A stretch of 64,000 nt of DNA, taken from assembly GCA_001796285.1 (NCBI GenBank), contig MGMD01000026.1, positions 49,836 through 113,835 of the forward strand, read 5' to 3'. This DNA comes from Chlamydiae bacterium RIFCSPLOWO2_12_FULL_45_20. Its GTDB lineage: Bacteria; Chlamydiota; Chlamydiia; Chlamydiales; SM23-39. The notes under the pieces are model-generated. The model searched no databases and was not told the origin of the DNA. It saw only the letters and a list, made by a program, of their open reading frames with translations. Both the position numbers and the translations under genes were made by a program. Of the stretch, positions 26,963 to 34,199 are shown piece after piece; within the stretch, counting starts at the first letter, position 1, and each line of letters begins with the position of its first letter.

Positions 26963-27696
26963 ACTTTTAGGCAACATTCTTCTGTGTACGGGGAGGTTCC
27001 AGCCACTCCCTGCTGTTCGTTATCTCTTCGATAGCGAAGATAGTCCATGAGGTGGTTGATTGAGTTCAGCAACCCCTTAAAAGGAGAATTTTCAAATTGA
27101 AAGCGAGTGCTTCCGTTAGGATCGAGCCAAAATAGAAAATGGCCCAAGGCATAGCACTCATCTTTTTGGTATTGATGAGACGAGGGCCTTTTATAAGAAT
27201 CGGGGTGGTCACTCCACCGTCTGTAAAAAAAACCTCGATCCTGATCCAGGCAGATGTTTGCTCCCTGAAGAATTTCGGGTAAAAACGGGTGTATTTCGGG
27301 GAGATCCAGAAATTCTGAAAACAAGTAGCTTGCAGCAAAGGGTCCCGTGGAATTTTCTATCAAAAACTCCTCAACATGGGCAGGAGAATTCTTTTTTGAA
27401 AGGAGATGAAGCTCACGATATAGGACTTTTTGACGGCTTTCCATGCCAAAAAAGGTTTTTAAAGACCAGTTAATGAACTGTAGCGTTATGGAGAAAAAGT
27501 GGACGAGTACTAAGCTAGCTCCCATGCAAAATCTTTGCATGCAGTTGGGTTTTGGGGCTTTGGGGAAGGCAAGAATGGAGTCTGGGAATCCAGCAAGACC
27601 GAGAGAACCAGCAGGAGATTTTTGTAGGAGATCTGCCTCTGGATCATAGGTAGAGTTGGGGGCTGTACAATTGGAGACTGTCATAATTTCACTCAT
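26920..27696 (-). CDS. Unknown protein with one hydrophobic segment
   Basis: A 258-residue protein. The N-terminus is polar (about 50 residues), followed by one membrane-like segment FCMGASLVLVHFFSITLQFIN and a soluble C-terminal part rich in aromatic and charged residues. No family recognised. The start at 27696 has no clear ribosome site; a second ATG four codons later is possible. The gene is divergent from the MORN protein gene and convergent with the T2SS operon. Confidence 0.5.
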   Translation of the reverse strand: MSEIMTVSNCTAPNSTYDPEADLLQKSPAGSLGLAGFPDSILAFPKAPKPNCMQRFCMGASLVLVHFFSITLQFINWSLKTFFGMESRQKVLYRELHLLSKKNSPAHVEEFLIENSTGPFAASYLFSEFLDLPEIHPFLPEILQGANICLDQDRGFFYRRWSDHPDSYKRPSSHQYQKDECYALGHFLFWLDPNGSTRFQFENSPFKGLLNSINHLMDYLRYRRDNEQQGVAGTSPYTEECCLKVQIDPLEFLTRKLN

Positions 27697-27808
27697 GTTA
27701 ACAGGGAGGAGGCTGTTTTTTCAACCGATTCTTGAACAGTTCCTAAAGATCCTTGAGAAAATAAGATTTTTCTCCTAGTCTTAACCCTAGTATTAGAATA
27801 GTAGAGAG

Positions 27809-30415
27809 ATGTCTGTCATGAAAAAAAGCATTATTGCTCTCATCGTTTCAGTTAGCTCCTTATTTGGAGTATCCGAAGACTTGATGGCTATAACGGGGAA
27901 GCTAAAACCCCGCCAGCCGAACTGGAGAATGGACGCTGTCAAGATATATCCTCAAGGCAGTCCTCAAACCATTGTTTTCTATGAGCCTTCTATGGAAGGG
28001 GATCATCCAGTAAAACAGGTTTATTTTTATGAAAACGGGCAGATCCAGTCGGAAATGGATGTAGTCTTGGTTGATGAGGACACTGCGGCCTTTGGGGAGT
28101 GGAATTCTCCTATTGTTCCTCATGGAATGCGAGTGGATTTTACAAGCGATGGCAAGCTGGTTAAGACGGCTCAGTTTGAGCATGGGGTGTTGCATGGGGA
28201 GGTTCGTTCGTACTATTGGAACGGGCAGCTTCAGAGCGAACAGGCATATCTTTCTGGGAAGCCCTGTGGCGCAGCGAAGTCTTACTATGAAAGCGGCCAA
28301 CTCAAAGAGGAGGCGCAGTATGATGAAGGGCTTCTGACTGGAGAAGTTGTGCAGTACTATGAGAACGGCAACAAGGCTGCTATTTTTCCCCACAAAGCGG
28401 GGCAGGTGGATGGCATGGCTTTTAGCTGGTTTCCTTCAGGTGCTCTCAATATGGAGCGCCTTTTCAAGGGGGGAAAGTTGCATGGAGATGGGAAAAATCC
28501 TGCTCTCATTGCCTATGATGAGGAACGCAATATTATTGAGGTGCTTGATTTTCGCAATGGCGAGCCGACAGGACTTCATGTTTGTTACTATCCGAGCGGG
28601 GCAGAAAAGTACCGTCTTTTTTATAAAAACGGCAAAAAAGATGGGAAAGAGCAGTTTTTTAATGACCAGGGTGCTTTGTTGGGAGAGGGGGAATATTTGG
28701 ATGGAGCCCCTAAAAACAGGCACTGGCGCACGCATCTTAACGGGGCTTTAGCGTACCAAGCAAATTTTAACAGCGATGGAGTCCTTCTCGAGCCGATTGT
28801 GGAATATAATGAAGACGGACAGAAGCTGCGCGAGTTTTTTGTTCTGGGGGATCGGTTCAACGGGCCTTATTACGAGTGGTATGATACTGGGATAGCCAAG
28901 GTGGAGTACTCTTATCAAGAGGGGGAATATGAGGGGTCTCAAAAGGAATATTATCCTTCAGGTCAGTTGAAAGTTTCTTCGTTCTATAAGGATCAAAAGC
29001 GGCATGGCCTGCATGAAGAGTGGTATGACAATGGGGTGTTAGCGCGCCGTGTGCACTTTGCTTACGGGTTGAAAGATGGACAAATGGGCGAGTGGTATTC
29101 GAATGGGAATAGCAAGATTGACGCCTATTTTCAAAAAGATAGTCCTGACGGCGTTCAAAGCGAGTGGTTTGAGGATGGGCAGCTGAAAAGGCGTGCAGAA
29201 TTTGCCTCTGGTTTGAAAGAGGGCTGGCATCGGGAGTGGAATGAAGGGGGGGAGCTTCTTTTTGAAACCTTTTTTGATCAAGATCTCATGGATGGCACGA
29301 TGCTGACATGGTGGAACCGGGATCAAGTCAAAACGAGTTTTCTCTTTGAAAAGGGCAAAAAGCAAGGGACTCATAAGTGGTTTTATAAGAATGGTAAGCC
29401 AGAGAGAGTTGTAAGCTATCGGGACGATCTTCAAGAAGGCGAAGGACTAGCATGGTATCCGGATGGGACTTTGCAACTCGTCCAGTTTTTTCAAGGGGGC
29501 CTTCCTACGGGAGAGCATCGTTTCTATTTTCCGAAAGACGGGGCGAATCAGGAGAGGTTAGCTCATCTTTTCCATTACGATATGCAAGGCAAACTGCATG
29601 GCGAGGAAAAAGTATTTTATACAGATGGGTCGTTGCAGGCTGTGATCAGCTATTGCCACGGCCTTATGGATGGGAAGCGACAGATTTTTGACCCTGATGG
29701 CACTCTGAAGGAGGAGGCTAATTACAATCGGGGAGAATTGAAGGGGAAATTTTTCCAAAAACTGCCTGATGGGCAAGAAGTGGTTACCTATTACGAGAAA
29801 AATTTAAAACATGGGCCTCATTGCATTTTCTATCCTCCGAACAACATGATGGAAAAGGTCAAAGCTCTGGAGGCAAACTACCAAAATGACCGCCTCGAGG
29901 GGGTTGTGATTGAGTATTTAGAAAATGGTCAAAAAGTGGTGGAAACTCCGTATGTTCATGGAATGAAAGAGGGCACGGCAAAAATTTTTGGCGGCACAGC
30001 TACGATTCTAACAACCATTGACTTTTATGGTGATAAAAGAAATGGGATGACCATTGAATATTATCCCAATGGAGCTTTGTATCGAGAGACCTATTATTTT
30101 GAAGATCGTAAGGAGGGAGAAGAGAGAAGCTATCATAAAAATGGGAATCTTGCTTCCGTCTTTCCTTATGAAAATGATCAACTCAACGGACTGGCACAAA
30201 GTTGGAATAAAAAGGGCTTTCTTGTTTTTGAAGCGGAATATGTAGATGGCCTTCGCCATGGTAAATTCTGTAAATATTATGAGGACGGGAAGCTTCTTCT
30301 CGAGGAGACTTTTGTTGCGGATCAGCTAGAGGGTGAAAAGCGTAAATATAATAAAGAGGGCGCTATGACAGTCTCGCTTTATGAAGGTGGCAAGCTCTTG
30401 AAGACGGTGCATTAA
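27809..30415 (+). CDS. Secreted MORN_2-repeat protein (32 repeats)
   Basis: An 868-residue protein with a signal peptide (KKSIIALIVSVSSLFGVS) followed almost entirely by repeats of about 23-24 residues of the MORN_2 / YwqK type, e.g. SYYESGQLKEEAQYDEGLL and EYYPSGQLKVSSFYKDQ. I count 32 units from residue about 50 to the end. MORN repeats form elongated beta-hairpin rods that bind lipids or proteins; YwqK-type repeats are common in surface or secreted bacterial proteins. Start either 27809 or ATG 27818 (MKKSIIAL). The stop codon is the outer edge of a palindrome at 30413. Confidence 0.85.
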   Translation: MSVMKKSIIALIVSVSSLFGVSEDLMAITGKLKPRQPNWRMDAVKIYPQGSPQTIVFYEPSMEGDHPVKQVYFYENGQIQSEMDVVLVDEDTAAFGEWNSPIVPHGMRVDFTSDGKLVKTAQFEHGVLHGEVRSYYWNGQLQSEQAYLSGKPCGAAKSYYESGQLKEEAQYDEGLLTGEVVQYYENGNKAAIFPHKAGQVDGMAFSWFPSGALNMERLFKGGKLHGDGKNPALIAYDEERNIIEVLDFRNGEPTGLHVCYYPSGAEKYRLFYKNGKKDGKEQFFNDQGALLGEGEYLDGAPKNRHWRTHLNGALAYQANFNSDGVLLEPIVEYNEDGQKLREFFVLGDRFNGPYYEWYDTGIAKVEYSYQEGEYEGSQKEYYPSGQLKVSSFYKDQKRHGLHEEWYDNGVLARRVHFAYGLKDGQMGEWYSNGNSKIDAYFQKDSPDGVQSEWFEDGQLKRRAEFASGLKEGWHREWNEGGELLFETFFDQDLMDGTMLTWWNRDQVKTSFLFEKGKKQGTHKWFYKNGKPERVVSYRDDLQEGEGLAWYPDGTLQLVQFFQGGLPTGEHRFYFPKDGANQERLAHLFHYDMQGKLHGEEKVFYTDGSLQAVISYCHGLMDGKRQIFDPDGTLKEEANYNRGELKGKFFQKLPDGQEVVTYYEKNLKHGPHCIFYPPNNMMEKVKALEANYQNDRLEGVVIEYLENGQKVVETPYVHGMKEGTAKIFGGTATILTTIDFYGDKRNGMTIEYYPNGALYRETYYFEDRKEGEERSYHKNGNLASVFPYENDQLNGLAQSWNKKGFLVFEAEYVDGLRHGKFCKYYEDGKLLLEETFVADQLEGEKRKYNKEGAMTVSLYEGGKLLKTVH

Positions 30416-30485
30416 TACCAATCGCAACAAATAACTTCGAGTTTGGCACGGCCACACTCGAAGTTATTTATGATATTTGGTATTA
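30413..30485. repeat. 73-bp palindromic element, possible bidirectional terminator
   Basis: Outer arms TAATACCAAT (30413-30422) and TTTGGTATTA (30476-30485) pair at nine of ten positions. Inner arms AAATAACTTCGAGT (30429-30442) and ACTCGAAGTTATTT (30456-30469) are perfect and separated by 13 bases. The outermost TAA on each side is the stop codon of the MORN gene (plus strand) and of the small lipoprotein (minus strand). It looks like a MITE-like insertion that also terminates both genes. Confidence 0.6.
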
Positions 30486-30656
30486 CTTACAGGGGCAAGA
30501 GCTTGGGCATTTGCAAGGTTTTTGGCAGTTTGAAGATTTGCAGCTGTCGTCACCTTGTTCTGTAGGTGTCTTGCTCTCTCTAGATGGACTGCTATTTTGC
30601 TGTTCGCAAGAAGAAGAGAACAGTAAAACGGATATAATGAAAAAAGCATATTTCAT
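30483..30656 (-). CDS. Small cysteine-rich lipoprotein
   Basis: 57 residues: a lipoprotein signal MKYAFFIISVLLFSSSC, followed by a short Ser/Lys-rich stretch and a cysteine-rich tail ending CQKPCKCPSSCPCK with six cysteines in the last 16 residues (seven counting an earlier one). Such tails occur in disulfide-linked chlamydial envelope proteins, but I claim no homology. The stop is the edge of the palindromic element, so the cysteine tail may have been shortened by that insertion. Confidence 0.5.
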   Translation of the reverse strand: MKYAFFIISVLLFSSSCEQQNSSPSRESKTPTEQGDDSCKSSNCQKPCKCPSSCPCK

Positions 30657-30745
30657 GGAGAATTCCCGGTATTGGTCTCTTTTTTGCACCGTAAGACAAG
30701 AACAAAGATCAGTCAATAATTTTTTTTGGAATTTATGCAAGTCTA

Positions 30746-31831
30746 TTATTGCTTTTGTTCCTGTCTAGGAGTTTCTCCAAAGACATGCTGCATGCCGGAA
30801 GAGAACTTTGCGTCGTTTTTCTCAAAGGTTCTTTCTAAAACAGCAATACACATTGTTAGGTAATTGCGAGTCTCTCGTTCATTCGGTAAATGATGAAAAC
30901 ACGCAAAGCCCAGTGTCAAGAAGATGCGGTGCACCTGTTGGTATGAATGGAATAGAGGCCGGTAGCGGTGTTGCTTTGCGTCTGCAATATATGCCTCATA
31001 CCTGCCTACCTGTTCTACGCTACGTGCTGCGACAACGACCTTTCCATCTTCTGTAAGGCGTGGTAATGTGACCCCTAGAACTTTTGCCATTCGATCATGA
31101 TCTAAAAACTCCAATGCTTCAATAAAAGAGATCAGGCTAAATGATCCTGGAATTTGTTCTAACTCTTCTTCTTTTGAGAGGTAAGTAATGTTTTGATTTG
31201 CATACTCTGTTACTTTGGCCCCTAAGTCTTGATCTACTCTTCGGATAGAGTCAATTGCCTGGGCAACCAAATTGTACATGGGATTTGTGTCAGTAAAGCG
31301 TGGTACGTAGATTTTTATTTGTCGCTTGTTTTTCAACCCACCTAATAATTGAGGAATGAGATCGTAGAAAATATCTACACCCATTGGTGGAGCAACAAGC
31401 AAACTAGGTTCTTTTGTCGGTAGAAAAGGCGTTTGGCTTGCTCGTTGTAGAGCATAGCGACCAGAGTCTTTGACAACTTCTGGCAATCCATTCTTGTAGA
31501 GCTCTATCCATTGGACTATGGTTTCTCTAGAACGTTGGTTTACTTCATACAAAGCCCGATCTGGTGTATATTGCTCTATATTACATGTTTTGGCGAGCTG
31601 ATCCCAGCGTTCCCAAAAGTTTCGATACGCCTCTTTAGAGGAAAGCTGGCACACTGGTTTATGGGTAGGCCAGTGTTGCCGTTGATGTTGTTTACCGCAG
31701 TAGAGCGTCGACAAACACTGCTTACAACGCAGAAGGGATTGGTTGTATTTCTCGCATTGAGAGCAGATCTGGGTTGGGCAGTCGTATGTATGAGGCTGGA
31801 TTAGTTGGTATGAGGTGCTTGATACTGACAT
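30746..31831 (-). CDS. MYND-type zinc-finger protein, candidate host-interaction protein
   Basis: Residues about 22-61 form a MYND finger: CSQCEKYNQSLLRCKQC followed by YCGKQHQRQHWPTHKPVC, with the family's C-x2-C ... C-x2-C ... YC-x3-C/H-Q-x3-W-x2-H-x3-C order. MYND fingers are characteristic of eukaryotic proteins and bind proline-rich partners. The remaining 300 residues include SLISFIEALEFLDHDRM and LTEDGKVVVAARS, which resemble the middle strands of a Rossmann methyltransferase but lack a clear SAM-binding glycine motif. AAGGAG eight bases before the ATG at 31831 sets the start (361 residues). No signal peptide; a type III effector role is inference. Confidence 0.75.
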   Translation of the reverse strand: MSVSSTSYQLIQPHTYDCPTQICSQCEKYNQSLLRCKQCLSTLYCGKQHQRQHWPTHKPVCQLSSKEAYRNFWERWDQLAKTCNIEQYTPDRALYEVNQRSRETIVQWIELYKNGLPEVVKDSGRYALQRASQTPFLPTKEPSLLVAPPMGVDIFYDLIPQLLGGLKNKRQIKIYVPRFTDTNPMYNLVAQAIDSIRRVDQDLGAKVTEYANQNITYLSKEEELEQIPGSFSLISFIEALEFLDHDRMAKVLGVTLPRLTEDGKVVVAARSVEQVGRYEAYIADAKQHRYRPLFHSYQQVHRIFLTLGFACFHHLPNERETRNYLTMCIAVLERTFEKNDAKFSSGMQHVFGETPRQEQKQ

Positions 31832-31923
31832 AAAAAAAACTCCTTTTTGGCGGAGCATTCTAAGCTATTTGTACTAAATACAGCAAATAATTGCAGAACC
31901 ATTACTTTATAGACACCCTCTTC

Positions 31924-32514
31924 TTATAGTCTAATGATATGGAGGTACGATCCCCCAAATTTTTTCCTATCCTGCAAGACAAGCGGTGGCGGCAGCATTT
32001 GTTGGACGTCCATTGGTTCCACTTTTCTTTCGGCTATATGAGAAGTATGGGTTAGCGGGTAGTTTTGGGCAGTTTCTAAAAAGACTACAGCCTGCTCAGA
32101 AAGAAGAGGAACGATGTCCTTGAGGTCGAAGGCCATTTGATAGGGCGGATCGATATATACAATCTCGAACTGGCTCTTGAGCTCTCCCATTTTTCGAATC
32201 GCCTTTTCTACGCTTATAGGATAGATTTGGGATTGTTGGCCTAAGCCAAGAGTGTGGATATTTTCCCGGATGCAACGGATCGCTTGGGGGTGTTGTTCCA
32301 CAAACGTGGCATGGAAGGCTCCCCTACTTAAAGCTTCAAGACCCATTGCGCCGCTCCCTGCAAAAAGGTCCAAAACACGCGCTCCTTGTATTTCATTTTG
32401 CGCAATGTTGAACACCGCTTCTCTTAGACTCCCTAGAGTGGGACGCGTGACGCTTTTTGGAGGAGTTTTGAGAGAACGGCCTTTGAAAAAACCGCCAATA
32501 ATGCGAAGAGTCAT
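31924..32514 (-). CDS. rsmD: 16S rRNA (guanine966-N2)-methyltransferase
   Basis: RsmD methylates G966 of 16S rRNA in the small ribosomal subunit. Seen: the N-terminal RIIGGFFKGRSLKTP, RPTLGSLREAVFNI, the SAM motif VLDLFAGSGAMGLEALSRGA and catalytic-loop DPPYQM (family D/N-PPY). 196 residues, normal length. The start overlaps the end of the von Willebrand A gene by four bases (ATGA), so it is the last gene of a TPR-vWA-rsmD operon. Confidence 0.92.
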   Translation of the reverse strand: MTLRIIGGFFKGRSLKTPPKSVTRPTLGSLREAVFNIAQNEIQGARVLDLFAGSGAMGLEALSRGAFHATFVEQHPQAIRCIRENIHTLGLGQQSQIYPISVEKAIRKMGELKSQFEIVYIDPPYQMAFDLKDIVPLLSEQAVVFLETAQNYPLTHTSHIAERKVEPMDVQQMLPPPLVLQDRKKFGGSYLHIIRL

Positions 32515-34199
32515 CGGAAAATTACTTCAAGGTCAAAGGGTTTTACAAGAGCTTCTGCTTCTACAAGATGGTTTGGATCCAGATCGAGAACAAACTGTTC
32601 GCAGAGATGGTAGGCTTTTTGAAGGGCGAGTTCTTGTCTTAACGCTTTACTCCCCTTCTTTGCGTTTAAAAAAGAGATCGTTTTTTTGATGTTAAGCCAG
32701 CGCCCCTTCAACCTTCCTTGCACAAATAAAATAAAATCGTCTAATGAATCGGTCTCGCCTAAAATTACGTAAGGTTGCTCTAGGTAAAGGCAGGGCGTTT
32801 GCATTCCTTGCGGGAAAAGGGTCACTTTAGCTTGTGGAGATTTGCTAATCGCATGACAGACCATGTTTTTTGCGACCGGATTATGAATCGTTTTCAAGAG
32901 TTTTGACAGTTTTCTTTTAAGCCCTCGGTACGAGTGAGAAGTGAATACTTTGCCTCGGTTTAAAGCGGTAAGAGTTTCAAAAATGCAAGTATTAGGATCG
33001 TTCATTCCTAAGATAAAAAGAGACACCTTTCCAGCATTGTAACGGGTCCAATCATAAAGCAGCGATCGAGCCGCTCCTTTTTTCGATAGGCTTTCTCCAT
33101 TGCTGATGAGGATTGTAGTGTGCACTTCATCTTTTTCAACCTTTTTTGGAACTATTTGGAGAAGGGGATGATGAAGGTCTGCGGTTGAAAAAAAGCTCCC
33201 CAGAAGAATTTTGTCTAAAAATTCCTCTCCCACTGCAAAAGATTGCGGGGTGCAGGTAAGAGGATTGGGCGACATTTTCTCCATTTTGCTGTCGAAGGCA
33301 ATCATGTTGAAAGTGTCTTCTTTTTCTAAAAAGTCAAAGGCTTTTTGCAGGGCTAATTTTGTGGCGTTTAGCCGGTTTTGCTGGACCGAATTGGAACGGT
33401 CGAGAAGGAATGTGATGTGCTGGCGCAGTCTCGGCAGCGCGAGATTGGGCCCAGGAACCAAGGTTAGAGCAAAAAAATATCCATCCCCTTCGCTTTTGGG
33501 TAAAAACACGAGATCGGCGTCAAAAGAATCAGAAAAAGAAGAGGTTTCCAGCTCATCGAGTGTCGGGAGTTTGGGAAGATCAGGTAGAGGGATCATTTTG
33601 GGCGGTTTGGCCACTTCAGGGCTCTCCGTTAAATGGAAGCGGAGTACGGCTGAGTGGAAAACTTGTGTTTTTTCAGTCTCTACTGGGACCGGAGGAGGGG
33701 TTTTGGAAAGACAAAGACCCGATTGTGTGGGAAACGGGAGAAAGGTTTTCAGAGGATCTTTTTTAAAAGCGGGCACGATGAGGTCTTTCGGAAGGTGATC
33801 CAGAAGATGTAGAGAAGGTCCTGATGGGATGGTAAATGTGGGAAGAAGGGGCGGACGAATGAGAGCTTCATCTAGGGCAAAAGAAAAGGTATTTTGAAAA
33901 AGCAAAGGTTTATTGATATCCATTTTTTCTTTGCTGTGTGTTGGCAGGGCTAAAACAGTCTCTTCCTGGGGCTCCACACTCAATACCTCTAAAAGCTCTT
34001 CCTCTACGGGCTCAAAAGCGGCTTGTAAAATTTCATCGCGTTCTTTTTTATCCATGAAACTGAGCCAATCGGTGTGTAAATGCGTAGCGGCTGGAGCGGA
34101 AAACCAAAGCGAATAACGTTGGAAAAGAACCAGTAGAGCGAAATGGGTAAAAAGAGAAAGAGCAAAACAGCCGATGAGAATTTTGTTACGTTTCATCAT
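32511..34199 (-). CDS. Membrane-anchored von Willebrand factor A domain protein
   Basis: 562 residues. An N-terminal membrane anchor (ILIGCFALSLFTHFALLVLF) is followed by a long proline-rich, probably disordered region (about residues 35-235), then a vWA domain starting at ITFLLDRSNSVQQNRLNATK with a DxSxS-type metal site (DRSNS) and later TTILISNGESLS. The N-terminal arrangement recalls TonB/TolA-type proteins, but the C-terminus does not. It overlaps the upstream TPR gene by 14 bases. vWA plus TPR genes in an operon recall Bat-type systems, though no AAA+ MoxR gene is nearby. Confidence 0.75.
   Translation of the reverse strand: MMKRNKILIGCFALSLFTHFALLVLFQRYSLWFSAPAATHLHTDWLSFMDKKERDEILQAAFEPVEEELLEVLSVEPQEETVLALPTHSKEKMDINKPLLFQNTFSFALDEALIRPPLLPTFTIPSGPSLHLLDHLPKDLIVPAFKKDPLKTFLPFPTQSGLCLSKTPPPVPVETEKTQVFHSAVLRFHLTESPEVAKPPKMIPLPDLPKLPTLDELETSSFSDSFDADLVFLPKSEGDGYFFALTLVPGPNLALPRLRQHITFLLDRSNSVQQNRLNATKLALQKAFDFLEKEDTFNMIAFDSKMEKMSPNPLTCTPQSFAVGEEFLDKILLGSFFSTADLHHPLLQIVPKKVEKDEVHTTILISNGESLSKKGAARSLLYDWTRYNAGKVSLFILGMNDPNTCIFETLTALNRGKVFTSHSYRGLKRKLSKLLKTIHNPVAKNMVCHAISKSPQAKVTLFPQGMQTPCLYLEQPYVILGETDSLDDFILFVQGRLKGRWLNIKKTISFLNAKKGSKALRQELALQKAYHLCEQFVLDLDPNHLVEAEALVKPFDLEVIFR

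Noticed and set aside
26920..27696. Idea that the convergent unknown protein is part of the T2SS operon
   Set aside because: It is on the opposite strand, overlaps only at the 3' end, and shows no pilin or secretion feature.
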